From Paramacrobiotus metropolitanus (Eukaryota > Tardigrada > Eutardigrada > Parachela > Macrobiotidae), in the NCBI RefSeq assembly GCF_019649055.1, contig NW_026570238.1, positions 248,001-312,000 of the forward strand: a stretch of 64,000 bases of DNA. Direction: 5' to 3'. Below are positions 24,270-36,809 of this stretch, piece by piece (within the stretch, counting starts at the first letter, position 1; the number at the start of each line of letters is the position of its first letter). The notes under the pieces are model-generated. The model did no database searches and was not told where the DNA came from. It saw nothing but the letters and a program-made list of their open reading frames with translations. Both the position numbers and the translations under genes were made by a program.

Positions 24270-27229
24270 TTCCCCGTGCTGGCTCATCTGTGCTTCCGGA
24301 TATACAACACCATCTGGTCGTGAATATGTTTTCTGGACCAAGAACGTGCTTTGCCGAGTTATCCTTATTTAGCTTTTCTGGTTTTTTATTTCAACAGGAT
24401 AGGCGGCCCTTCGCCGATCAGGGAACGCGGTTAGTTTCTCGCTGTCCATTTATTTGCCAGACGGCTCGTGCAAGTTCTTCACATTTTCGTTTTTTTCTAG
24501 CTGATCTCTCGCTCACTGTTTCTATAATGTTAAAGAAAGCACTGGAGTGAACAGGCTTAGAGGTAGTGCACAGGAAAAATTGTTTGCAACTACGACCAGA
24601 CGTGCTGAAAGTATCACCTAGTAGTAACTTAATTGTGAAACTGCAGAAGATTTATGGTTAGTTACGTTAACGTACAGTCATTTTCATTTCTCTTAAGATA
24701 TGGTTGAACCAAAATATACAGAATACAAGAAAAACCAACAAACAACTTAATCTCGGTCCGTTTTTCGCTCCTTTCACAGTCCCTGGGTAAAAATCGCTTA
24801 AAATGCTAACTGAACCAATAAATTTACTAAAATATTAACAAAGATAAAAATTAAGTTGTTCCATTGTGTCTTTATTAAAAATACATGTGCGCAAGATGCA
24901 ATGACGTATTTGATCACAGTGCATACGCTAGCTCAAACTTACGATTTCCCCAAAACGATCAGTCACCAAATAATAATACCGGTATTCACTATTCAGTGTG
25001 TACCGTGTAAAGTGCAAACCTAGCAAAGTCACTGTGGGTCAGTGGTTACAGTTCTGGTAAATTTGAAAAAATATTTCTAGCACCGGTAGGAATCAAAAGG
25101 ATGTTGTGTACGAAAAATTGTGTACGAAAGTAAAAATTGTGTACGAATAAATTCCCATCATGAAAAACTTAAGTACTTATAACTTACATCATTAACGCCC
25201 TGTGCATCAAGGAAGACATCCCTTTCCGTAAGCTGATATGAATTCCACGAACTTCAGTTGGCGCCGAACTCGATTATCAGGAAAAGTCACAAAGAGTTTC
25301 CAGCTGGTATCAAAGAGTATCAGCGGTTTATACCACGGGGAATGGCATAATATAAGTTCGCGGGATTTCTCCATACCAACGCCACATGTACATACGGTGG
25401 CCGAGTAAGGAAGGATTCCCAGGCCGTGGCCGAGAATTGTGGTTTTAGCTACCATGCAGTGTACTGTACACGAAATTGCCATTGCCGTCATCATTAATTT
25501 ACAGCAGAAACTTGTAAATTTCCCTCAGTACGCCTACTGCTAGCGTAAACCGGCCAGCGGTTATTTTGCCGTGTGTTAACATTGCAGTCGGAGTCGTTGT
25601 TTCCGTATAAAGCTCGACGCGATGCAGTTATTTCATTCGCGACATTCCCATCCATGCCGGCACCGAAATCGGACACTCCAGAGGTCAGCAAGCATCCATT
25701 CGCCTCCAAACCAATGCAGTGTTCAGTGTCAGAAGGGTGTTGTTGTAGCGCTTGTATCTACTGGATTTACTACGTACGGGAGCAACGGTATTCGGCGCGC
25801 TGTATGGAGGCGGCAGCGGTGAATGTGTCAAGAGTGAAGTCCAAATTCGGCCGCCAAGTCCAAAAAAATCTCCATTAACGAATCGCTAACCATAAGTGTC
25901 GTAGTGGAATGATCATGGAGCGTTTCGCTGGGTGAAGCGCTAACCGGGTAACGGTAACTAACGGTGCGGACACTAGTATTGACAGCATCTGTAGCGAAGA
26001 ATTCACGGCATATATAACTATAGGTCACCTGCGGGCGTAGTTCCCATTGCTACCGGCAGCACTCGCCGCGGCCAACGGAAGCCTGGGTTGAAGGTGGAAA
26101 TTGTGGCTAATGTTGAAGCCCACATCCGCTGTCAGATTACCCGCGGGGTAGTGATGGTTTGGAAGTACGACGGAAATCTTAAAATTCCCCGACAGAGATG
26201 CCCTGGCGCTGTGCGTGTCGCTGGCAGCATCGAAGCTCAGATTGATAATCATGAGATTACCCAGGGACGGTAGACTGTTCATATTGTCCAGGCCGTTGAC
26301 AGGGCAATTATTCGGGTTTGCCATGGGATAATACTCATTGCCCATTTGGCCGAGGGATGTAGAATTCGGGATGAATGGGCTGGTTGGTATCGCCTGCGTG
26401 GCGTACGTCGTTTCACGATGCAAGTACCTAGTAAAATAGTTCATAGCTGGAATAGTAAACTGAATTCATATATCCGGCAGCGGATCGCGGCAGACGGGGA
26501 CATTCGGAACCCGGTAGACGATAAAACCCTAAATTGCGATCATCGGCTGTGAGACCAAATACCGGCAGATTTGGAATTTCCACTTCTTGACACCCCAGTA
26601 CTCGATAATTTCGTCGACGGCTATCAACCACTGGCAGCGGAACCTCCACAATTAAGCGAAACAAATGTACACAGCATGAAGCGCAATTAATAAGCATTTG
26701 TGAGTACGGCGGCTGAAATGGATATTGCCCATATTACAGCGCTTGTCTCATCACAATCCCATACCCTACGCTAGTAGCGCTTTAACCATAGAAGTATACC
26801 GTGTGATATGACACAGCCATGTTCTGGATGATTATGCAAGTATCAATACTTTTGAAGTACTTCTGGTTAGCTGTATCACTGTTTTGAGGAACGTTCGTTA
26901 CTTACTTGCAAACTTACTTTATAATATTTAACGTGTTCCGTCAAATCGTTGCCAGCAGATGACAACTGGATAAGCATGCACTTATACACAGATAAATTAT
27001 GCGGTTCAGGAAATGAAATATCCGTATACAACCCTGTAAAAATGTAAATAAAATTCATTTAATTGTTTCGCTGCATCTCATTTAGACTCACAGTAAATAC
27101 TTCTAAAATTCTAAAATTTTGAACACATATAATACTTTCGAGTAGCGGAATCAGCGTTCAGTGTGACAGTGACACTGTGACAAGAAACGGCAAGTTCAAT
27201 TCACAAATGAAACAATAAAAAATGTTATT
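24270..27229. other. Spacer sequence with unrecognised minus-strand open frames
   Basis: Right part of the spacer between the duplication arms. Minus-strand frames at 25207-25494, 26025-26444 (Asn/Pro/Ser-rich) and 26428-26697 (VEVPLPVVDSRRRNYRVLGC) have protein-like composition, but they are in different frames and I could not build a clean gene. A tandem array of GTGTACGAA-containing units lies near 25104-25148. The sequence at about 26705-26745 resembles that at about 28203-28245 on the same strand (shared ACGGCGGCT and GATATTGC), suggesting related exons in this and the next block. Confidence 0.35.
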
Positions 27230-27544
27230 TCATATTATTTGCTGCTTTTGTACGACGATCGTTCCATCGGATGTAACCACTCCATCGTATTCCAGATTGG
27301 TCAGCTTATCTCCCCAGCGAGCGTGTTGCGCATCGGTATTCTCGTAAAATTTACATTGCATCATGGCAGAAAACATGGGCATGGCTTTCATAACCACCGT
27401 AATCTTAATCAGTTCCCGTTTATTCTTTTCCGTTAAAGGAAAATGAGCGGTCTTCCAGACACCCGTGTAGCTGAGCGCATTAGGATCAATAAACTTGGAT
27501 ATCTTTTCCAAGCCGATATTCTCATCTTGCAGCCGGAGTATTCT
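27230..27544 (-). CDS. Terminal exon of an uncharacterised gene
   Basis: I do not recognise the family. A minus-strand exon opens after a good acceptor (TTATTTTCCAG), continues through RLQDENIGLEKISKFIDPNA and ELIKITVVMKAMPMFSAMMQ, and ends at a stop at 27230, giving 104 codons with no disruption. An upstream exon candidate at about 27590-27670 reads PPGPNFDIVRHLMIKRHTYS before a possible donor. The 3' end lies just outside the inverted-duplication boundary (27272), so the final residues are unique to this arm. The broken relative in the left arm shows that this was once duplicated coding sequence. Confidence 0.5.
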   Translation of the reverse strand, partial: RILRLQDENIGLEKISKFIDPNALSYTGVWKTAHFPLTEKNKRELIKITVVMKAMPMFSAMMQCKFYENTDAQHARWGDKLTNLEYDGVVTSDGTIVVQKQQII

Positions 27545-28049
27545 GGAAAATAATCCTGAATTATCTGAAAGGTCAACGCTTCTCTGCAGCGGTTGTACCG
27601 CCAGTACCGGCTGTACGTATGGCGTTTAATCATCAAATGGCGCACTATATCGAAATTAGGGCCAGGTGGCATTCAAGTACGAGTAATATGGTAATTAGTT
27701 AATATATTGCCCACACCTTAACATTACTAACTTTTCATAAACGTATGCAGACCATGATGCAAAAACTTTTTAGAAGTCAAAAGAAATTCTGCCAAAAGTC
27801 ATGTGTGCTTGAATTGAGAGGCAACCTTTTTTTGTTGCGTTGCGTGCAAACGTTGTATTGGCGGTGCACGTATAAAAACGGCGCACTCTGAGGCATCGTC
27901 TGGAATTGTAGTCCCGGCCGAGCCTTAACAATCAACGCTGATGCGCTGGTTACAACATTTATTGATTGGCCTGGGAAAATCTACGCGGAAGAGCAACGAC
28001 CAGCTGTTTCCGCTGTCATGCTGGGTAACTAGCAAAAAGACGTATAAGC

Positions 28050-31030
28050 CCAGTGCAGTTAAAAGTAAATCCATGCAGCCGGAAAAGATTACGGAAAAAT
28101 TTTAGCACCCAAGAAGCGAGTGGATCGTAAAGCTGATGATAGAGCATCAGAAATCTCAGAGATACTAACACAAAAAGTCCCTTGTAATTCAGCGGCTGTA
28201 TATATACGGCGGCTAATCGATATTGCGGATATTCATGCACTTCAATACATCAATTCAAACTGTAGTATGAGGGTATTATGCACTTGAACAACACGCATCT
28301 GGATGGAAATCCATACAAGGTGCGTGTTTAAAGCCAACGCCGCATATAATTTATCTGATCCATCTCGGGCAAGAACTCTGGGATTGTGTATTCTGCTGGA
28401 GCCGTTCTGCTTAAATAAATATTCCACCTGTCCTAATTATAACAAATATATTCCTGACAACTTGTTCATAATATATTTTTATTCATAACACGACATTTCA
28501 TGCATGCCCCGACGAAAGAACCTTTGTAGCTTGTGGGTTTTGCACTGCGAACAAAAAATGGTGGTACAGAGCAGAATGTTGGAAACATAACATACTGTCT
28601 ACATTCTATAGAGTACATGAATTATGCAGAAGTTTATGGCACTTACAATTTCGATTAATTTTAAAGGTATGCCTCTGCAAGCAAATTCCTTGCCGATCTA
28701 TACACTGGTCCTTGATATACGCTGTTTATTATACTCGTACTACCTGGCTTTCAGAAAAGTTCAGCACATTCATCAGTAACAAATCATTCGCACCAAAAGC
28801 ATGAAAAGGAACTGACGATTCATCGATATGCGGATAAATGTGCGATTAGGTTTTGTTCTAAGTGATTAATATGACTTCATGATCTTTGTGACCTGGGAAT
28901 TACAAGCGTTCGGCTGGATAATTCAACGATCTGCTCATGAATCTTTACCGATTCGTGGTGCAGTCTGTCTAATACGATTTACATGGAACAGGACCATGAT
29001 GATCGACGACGGATAAGGAATAAACACTGTGTACTAAATTAGTTTAAAAATGACAAAAAATACTCCAACAGGAAGATTTACCTATACTACAGGGTCGTAT
29101 TAGATTGCGGATTTGAAGACAAAACAACGAATGCGAAAAGATAATTTGTCGTAAACTTAAAGAAAGTGATAATCAGATTCTCCAAATGCTATAAATTAGT
29201 TAATCGCATCAGTTATAACTAATTCTTTCAAGCAAGTACAGTAACAACTATTACATACAGTAACCCGGCCCATTACGTGTGAGCAAAAATCTGCTATGCT
29301 TTTGGTGCTACTTACTCGATAGGGATTGCCGGTCGCACAGTGAGATCAATTCTATACTGTAGAAACGAAAAAATACCATAGATAATCCGAACAAGCCAGG
29401 GATCAGAGAAGTCTTATCATTAAACAAAGGCAACACTTACCGTTTCATCCCTCTGGAGTTTAATGGTCAGCTGTTGCTCGAATCTTTGACCATCCGCCTA
29501 CCAAAAACTTACGGTTTTGAAAACGAAAGAAATAATGCGTTCAGAAGGGAAATTGTCATGTGAACTTTATAGCCGTTTAAACGAACCTTAAAATATATTG
29601 GTATTCCATCCGACTCTCTTTTAATATTGAACGTCAGTTTCACCGTTTTTCCCGCATAGCTCGCCATATATAGCGGTTCCCACAGGCTTAATACGGTGTC
29701 GACAATCCGCTTATACAGCAGATCCCGATGAGGAGATATCTGTGTATGAGAGGTGTAAAGATAATGGGAATTTTAATGCGGGTGAATTGGCTTAATCGCG
29801 CACTCAGACCATAAAGGTCGAAGGCCAAAAGGGAGTGCGTACACCTTCGACGGAACTGTTTCCAATATTCTCGAAGCGCTTTTACGATGCGATATCGGTT
29901 AGGATGATGGAAAAGGCACGAGAAAAAAGCAGAGCCGTCGTGTTGGTTACTTCCGGTGACAGTATGACTAAACAAGGGCTATTAAGTTTGCCGGCCGGGG
30001 TATACAAAGTGAAATGTGCCGCGGTATTCCCATGTCTAGCGACGTGATATCTACTTGGTATAATCATGCTGCGCCGTGCTGCATGTTGCACGCCAGACAA
30101 TTTAACGTGTCTCCAGCGTAGATCCGTTCTGCGCGCTGCATGCTAATGGAACCAATTGGCGAAGGAAGGGTTGCGGTATACACATTACAGCACTGTGGCC
30201 TTGTTATACGGGTGCCGCGGGAAGCCGGGACGGAGAGGATGGGAACGCAGGGAGGAAGCGCGACACACGTTGGCCGCTTGCTTGTTGCCAGATACGAGTA
30301 GATACACGGACCAAAAATTGCGGGACGAGATGTGTGTAGCATCACGTTCTGACTGCTGACAGACTGCAGTCTATACGGTTCCGCCGAAACCTTTTGATAG
30401 GCTTTGACAAGCAGCAAATGCGGTGTTGATTACTATGCACACTCAATTTGTGCGGGCCGCGGCTGCTCTGTACACGTAACGCCGACGAAAGGAAGAAATC
30501 AACTCTCCCGGAGTCAGCGCGCGAGCGCCAACGTGATGAGAAAATCACAATGTTTGGTTAACGTACGGTAATAACGAGCGTCTCTGTCCGTGTTCGAGCT
30601 GTGTTTATTGGTTGCCAGGGCCAAATTATAGGCAGATGGGAATTTCTGGATGGATCGCACACAGATATACGCACAGTGCGAGCAATCATTTCGCTCGCTC
30701 ATAGTGTACGTGCTTTGTTGAGAAAAACTCTCGGCCAACGCGATAGTATACTAATGATACCTAAAGCCAAGCTTGGATCGATCAAGCATTAATGAATCCC
30801 ATACAGACCGGCATCCGATCAGCGGTTGGTACGTGTGCACTCACTGCACTGTGCGCAGGCTTTGATGATTTCTTTAGCTTGTCGCTATTGCGCAAAATCG
30901 TTACATTGTGCCGGGGATGTTTACATTTAACTACGATTTGCAAGCGATTATGCAAATCAAGATAACCCTTGCAAAGCTGAAGTAACACTCCCCGAGTAGG
31001 AACTTTTTCGGAGGGGAAAGACTACTGGCT
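28050..31030. other. Arm-specific 3 kb block with unrecognised minus-strand exons
   Basis: Absent from the left arm. Minus-strand reading gives protein-like segments at about 29560-29750 (DLLYKRIVDTVLSLWEPLYM, then KTVKLTFNIKRESDGIPIYF), at about 29450-29520 (RFEQQLTIKLQRDET before GTAAGT) and at 28030-28427. They may be upstream exons of the gene ending at 27230, but the joins are unproven. A GC-rich stretch at about 30150-30520 could be a promoter. Confidence 0.35.
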
Positions 31031-31443
31031 GGCTTCTGCAGTAGCATAAAAATTTCAAAACTGCGACCCTGCAACAATGTCCAGAAGTCAACACTTCATT
31101 GAAAACCTCTTTTCGTGATGCACGATGTCGTACTAATATGAAAAACTACGCAAAGGATCACATCAAAAAAGGCAAAATGCAACTTTCTCGAAACTATATC
31201 AATAACAGCAATAACAAAACCATCATTTTGATTTGCAAACAGAGCATTATCGTACCCGTAAACGTTGGATTCCCCAAATCAACCAAACTAGTACTATGCT
31301 ACACGGAATACCACAAACACCAAGGTTAACAAAATCACAGCATCGTAGCGTTGATTCTTGACGCATCAGTTCAGAAGGAGTGAAATAATTAGGGTTACAA
31401 CAACAACAACGAAACCGCTAAGGCAATTTCCAGGACTTTCTAG

Positions 31444-33865
31444 GCAGTAATTTCCGCGGCAGTTGCCGGCAAAGTGCTGCTGTCGTTGATTACAATGGCT
31501 GGCACGACAATCTCACGCGGTGTTTCCTCCGTCTATCCGTTTCCAGCAGGACGCTGCGTTCGGCGAGAGTCCCATTCTGAGCATTAGCGCGGCCATTAAC
31601 TTTATCGTCAGCCGCCACGAGCACACCCACTCGGTCCTTGTGCCGGCGGGATCTGAACGATTTTTCTCCCTTTCGCACGAAAGGGATAAAGAACAACATT
31701 GCCCCGCTCACTGCCATCATAATCCCAAACACAATAAAGGCTGAATCATAGTCGCCTGAACTTTCTCTCAATATACCTGCAAATAGATCTCATGTCATCG
31801 TCAGCAAAAAGCGCGACATGCGAAACCAGCAAAGGCATAGCTTTAATAATTGCTTGAGACATGTCCAAAATGGTTCAAATTTACTACCAAACTATCAAAA
31901 TTAAAGGGATACCACGCTAGTCACTAATTCTGCGAAATAGAATAAAACTGCGGTTGTACAATTGCAAATTCTACCAGCGCAGCTACATCCTTACAAAAAA
32001 TGTGCTGTAGCGATAGTAAGTAAACTTGTACACATCGCAAAGTTCATCTTCGCACAAGTAATAACTAAGAAGCAGCTGGCGACATAAAGATTATCTAGTC
32101 GACAGATAATAATCAGATCAAACTTAACAAACCTGCTAGTGGAGGCCCGATGAAGGAAGCTGTACCCTGGAAGAACAGCAAAATCCCGAATGCATTGGTT
32201 AACTTCTCCAGAGTAAACGATCCACCAAAATAACGGACGTAAGCGTAACAAAGGCACCTAAAAGAGACAACAACTCAGTCGAGAAAGGATTCTTAAAGGA
32301 AAGTGATGTTCATACCAATAAATAAACCAAAAACTGTGGCGAATGTTGCGAGCGTCGCATAATCAAGGCACCAAACGCTGACACACATGGCCACTCCAGC
32401 AGTAGTCACTGCTCCATTGTACAACCACAACCGGTTAATCTGCGGTCGATCCGACAGGAAGCCAAATATCAGCCTTCCGGCGATATTAGCCAGACCAATA
32501 ATGGACAGTAAGAATGCAGCATCTTCCCCTTCGATTTCAAGGTTTTTTTCCGCTCGATCCGGAAGGAAGATGTACGGGACTTGAAAGGCTAAACTGGTCA
32601 AAAAGTTACTGACCGTAAAATACAGAAACACCCAATCCGTCAACAACGCCGGGTCCAGCGTTTCCTTCACAGCAATTTTCACTTTGCCCCATGCCGACAA
32701 ATTTTCTGGCTGAGGTGTCTCGTCGATGGAGGTTAGATCGCCCGATGAGTTAATTACCACTGCTTTGGATATATCCAACATACTCTCCCGGAATTTTCCA
32801 GGATTATCACGGTATTCGGCAATGTTTGCCAGAGAACCAGTGTACAGAGCATCGCGATGAGCCAATGGAGGAACTTCCACTTCTTTCACGTCGGTCACTT
32901 CTCCTGAAAGAAATTCATTTAATCAGCAACTGCACTACTGCCTTCAAAACGATATAATCGAGAAAATTTTATCTGCCAGCGAAGCTTTGTCGTTTAAAAC
33001 CCAAATGCCAGTTCATTAAACGCACTCGGCTAGAAATAATGAACCAAATACAAAACCGATCAAGCGATGCTTTGCACCAACATCAAATTCATGCACTAAC
33101 AGTTAGCGAACAATCGGGGCCAACAGAATGGCCCATATATGGTCGATAACGATGCCGTATAAAAAAAAACATTATTATCACATTGTCAAAGCGGCAGAAA
33201 TTATCGCCAGACGGCTGCAAAGATGTCGTATAGACCAAATTATAACATCATACCTTCAACTCCGATGGTTTCCAAGCGCAGCCGGGATCGCGAGCGCCCA
33301 TGGGACATTCGTTCAGATGAGCTGGTTTGTCTCAGAAACGAATGCGGCTCTGTACCAGGCGAGATTCTTCCAGGTCGTGGGCCATCGGGCACATGGATAT
33401 GAGTATCCGACTTGGCAATACTCGACGCACTCAACGGCCGCAATTCCGCAGCACCGGTTCCATACTTGTCTTTTAGACTGCTAGTGCTGATTTTATGCTT
33501 ACGCACCGATAATTCAACCACTTCAGTCTTACAATTAGAGTTGGTTTCCTCATCTTGGACGGTTGTCACGGTGGCCACAGTGTTGTATTCCACTGGGCGA
33601 AACAATGCACCAAAAACACAGCAGTTGAAGATTATGCCAGCAATGATCAGCAATGCTCCATCCCAGTCATACATATAAACCAGTTTCTTCGATAGTGGAG
33701 AAAAAATAAACGTTCCGGCTCCAGATCCGCACACAGCAATGCCAGTTGCAAAGGCTCGCTTTTTCTCAAACCACTGCGTAACGCTAACGATGGCTGGAAG
33801 ATAAATTAAACCAAATCCAAATCCTAGCAGAAGAACTTCAATTTTCACCAGGTGCTAACAAATTA
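31444..33865 (-). pseudogene. Truncated, frameshifted copy of the monocarboxylate transporter
   Basis: Exon blocks 3-6 of the intact gene at 16.9-19.9 kb recur here in reverse at about 33246-33830, 32310-32910, 32121-32257 and 31444-31777. Exons 1-2, with the start codon and the TM1 motif, are missing; homology ends near 33865. In the exon near 32121-32257 one base is lost (about 32219) relative to the intact copy, which shifts the frame in the second half. In the last exon another single-base loss (near 31535) replaces the tail with an early stop at 31490. One block also has two extra codons (Asn-Cys). Splice sites and most residues remain, so the copy is young or was homogenised by conversion. 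Transcription from the upstream gene on the same strand is possible. Confidence 0.88.
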
Positions 33866-33911
33866 CAATACACACCAATACACACCACTCCCTTCCGCTC
33901 GTGACCAGTTG

Positions 33912-34736
33912 TCAGTCATCTGCAGCGTACTCATTAGTCTGCATGGAATCATAAGAAGAGCTTGTGTTCTCATCAGGATCTGGTGTGTAATTTGAGCTTC
34001 TGTCATCATCCATAAAATCGGAGGCTCCATCGTCAAGGTCGTACGAAAAGTTGTCTTCTGCATCGGACATATCCAGCGTGTCATTCTGAGCGAGTTGATC
34101 CCAATATTCTTCATCCTTGTTCAGTCTTTCCAGGCGTGCCTTTCCCATGCCTACAACAGTCGGAAGCTGGTCCATGAGGCTTTGGTGCACGTAGCCGAGC
34201 CCAATGGAAAATGCCTTTGTTGTAACGTTCAGATCCCAGAATTTCAGGGGATAATCATATGCTTCGTTGGTTTTAACGGTTTTTTTTTCAACCGCAGCGA
34301 TTTCGTCATCATCTGTTGAATACAATCGGTATATCGGGCACTTCTTCTCGGCCAATTACATATACCAGATTGCCCACTGCAATCCGACACCAGAGGATCC
34401 CCACAGGCACTTCCAGTCATATCGGTTCAGGGCGCGTACCATGCGCTTATAGCGGAAACGTGCCCGTAATTGGTCTCCGATATCTTTACGGCGGTGATTT
34501 GCAAACAGCATGTCTTCACTGTTTCCGCTCACTTTTATAAAACCGCCCTTGCTCTCATGTAAATATATGGGCAGGAATTTGGCCATTTGGTGCTTTCCGC
34601 TGGGAGAAAGCATTATCGCTAAATCAATCTTTTCTGAAAGCGTAATCTGGTCATCTTTTTCACACAATTATCAGAATATTCCTAGCGAACTTACTTCTAC
34701 CAGCGTAGGTACATCAGATAGTAGTTCAGAAACAGC
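33912..34736 (-). CDS. Uncharacterised protein with acidic C-terminal tail; in-frame stop
   Basis: Family not recognised. Minus-strand reading begins in an exon at 34695-34736 (AVSELLSDVPTLVE, itself a continuation of something upstream), crosses a 48 bp intron, and continues from 34646 (ITLSEKIDLAIMLSPSGKHQ ... NRYDWKCLWGSSGVGLQW). A TAA stop sits at 34356-34358, but the same frame continues at once as LAEKKCPIYRLYSTDDDE and runs to 33912 through a Lys/Asp-rich part and a strongly acidic tail. No intron of plausible length removes the TAA. Either this is a pseudogene, a sequence error, or two products. The 5' end was not found. Confidence 0.45.
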
Positions 34737-36639
34737 CTGTAAAATGCCACCCTTTATGATTTTGACCAGTTAAGCGGCCCCAGTGAATCATTGGAGTGTA
34801 CCGTAAAATCTGCATCTTCGCCGTATTTCGATCCCTGTTCATCTTGCACTGCCTGATTAATCAGACACCATTGTTATTGTTTATTTTCAACCTTCGCAGG
34901 CAACTACAATAATTACAATAGCATTTAGTTATTTAACGATGTTTATAGTGCTGTAGTGGTGTAGTAATAAGTTCACAGTAGGCCCTCTCGGTGCGCACTT
35001 AAGGTGCTCTGTAACTTAAAAATTGCGTTTTCAGCTTTTAGTTTGTTGCTGCGTGCAAAGTTACGAATATTCTGTATCTTAAAGGAACACAGACAGTTCC
35101 GTTAACTTAAGAAATACTCTAAAATTTGAATCGGTTGGCTGGTTGGTTGAAAGTTTAAACCGAAATCGCACGCTGCTATTACCTTGAACAGTAGTAAATA
35201 TGCCTACTGAATTCAGTGGATTTTGAGCGATTCTGTGAAAACTTTCGTTATGATTGTCGAAAATTATTGTCGCATCTGCTTCATTTGTAACACGAAAACT
35301 TATAAATGATAGGGATTAGGGACACAGCTGCTGTGATAATAATACTAATCAAAACCTGCCATCAACACCGATATAAACGAAATGAACCTTCGGTGGCTAT
35401 TAATTCTAAAATTAATATCAAATTTAAAGCAATTTATTGAATTGGGATGAAGAACGGCAAGCGCTGCATATTGGGTGTGACGCATAGATTAGAAGCCGCC
35501 TGTTTTAGGCACAGCCTTATAGCAGTTTAATTTTCAAAGGCAAGGCCGAATCAGTATCGCATACATTTGCGCCGGTGCAGCCCGGTTGATGCTTATACCG
35601 TTCGTGATAGGGCTGTGCCTCTGTACGATGAGTGCAATACTTAAGAAAATCAGTGTGGACAGATCGGGAGTTTGGTACCAGTTTAAAAAGCCATGCTTCT
35701 ACTTTCCCCAAAGTGGCACTGCGGACCAACACCCAACAAACGATGCGGTACTGTTTGACCCGTTTCCTTGATCATTCCTTGGAACACAGCATTCGCGAAG
35801 GCCGAAGTAGGCTGTTCGACAGTATCATTGGCCATCGCGTTTAGAAATGATTCAGCATTCTCTGGAATTTCCAGGGTATAACCCGGAGCTGCCTATTTCA
35901 AGAAATCAGAATAAACTGTCTGTTTTTCGTTCCGATCTTGTCTACATACCAAATCGGGATCCATTTTGGATAAAATTGAACACCACAGGCAAAATGTACA
36001 GCTCAACCAGCAACGATACGGGGCACACTAATTCCACGAAACCCGAAAAAAAATAGCAGAATCTGCAACGGGACTTGAGAAAATGGAAAGCGCAGAATAT
36101 GCAAGTCATACGACACATGCCACAACAAACGGCGAAGGTCTTAAAGCTCTGTCGCCCCCCACCTCCTAACGGTGGAGGTTTTTGTTGCTTTTTTCGCCCT
36201 TTATGGTACGTAGTACGTACACAATTTATCCAATCCTTGCACAATGGTTCTTGATGAATTATAAAGGGCACAATTTTTGAATAAAGGCTTTACGTAGTAC
36301 TTGAAACCGTATTACGAGTCGACTCAGTTTTGTTAAGTACTTCTGGACATTTTTACGACTCAATGCAACTACTTATGCAAGACATGATTATTTTTCGTCT
36401 GATGACTTTGATCCAATATACAAGAATTCAGAATTCTTGCTCGAAATGTTTTTTTAAGTGGTTTTGTGTGGTTTGTGGCTTTTACGTGGCGGAAAAATTA
36501 ACGTGGATGAGACCTCTGTCTTTATACCGGGCGCGGCCTTTTGACCTACTTTTTAGTGTTTCATAAGTAACTTTTGCTCCTGACTGTGAATCCAAAAAAA
36601 CATATTACCGAGTGAGGAAAGTAAACTTTAAGAGATATC

Positions 36640-36800
36640 GAGAAAAAAGCTAAACACAGCGGAAGCATAAGAAAAACTTCAAAAAATTAGAAAAAATAAA
36701 CATAAGAAAAAAATATTAAACATAAGGAAAAAAATAAGAAACATAAGAAAACATGAGAAAAACTAAAATTCAACAAAAAATTAGAAACAAAGAAAACTAA
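36640..36800. repeat. Purine-rich low-complexity tract
   Basis: Imperfect repeats of AACATAAGAAAA-like units on the plus strand, with very few C or T bases. It abuts the left end of the MITE. Confidence 0.8.
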
Positions 36801-36809
36801 CATTGAAGC

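Larger units (their letters stand above)
27272..33865 (-). repeat. Right arm of the large inverted duplication
   Basis: Reverse-complement counterpart of 17505-21341, in the same internal order. About 28050-31030 inside this arm has no match in the left arm (which has only about 0.4 kb of unrelated sequence there), so it is either an insertion here or a deletion there. The outer boundary near 33865 falls about 50 bp beyond the stop codon of the neighbouring acidic-tailed gene. Confidence 0.9.

Noticed and set aside
26025-26697. Two overlapping minus-strand open frames with protein-like composition
   Set aside because: They are in different frames and I could not find splice sites joining them into a continuous product, so I describe them as part of an unassigned stretch rather than as a gene.
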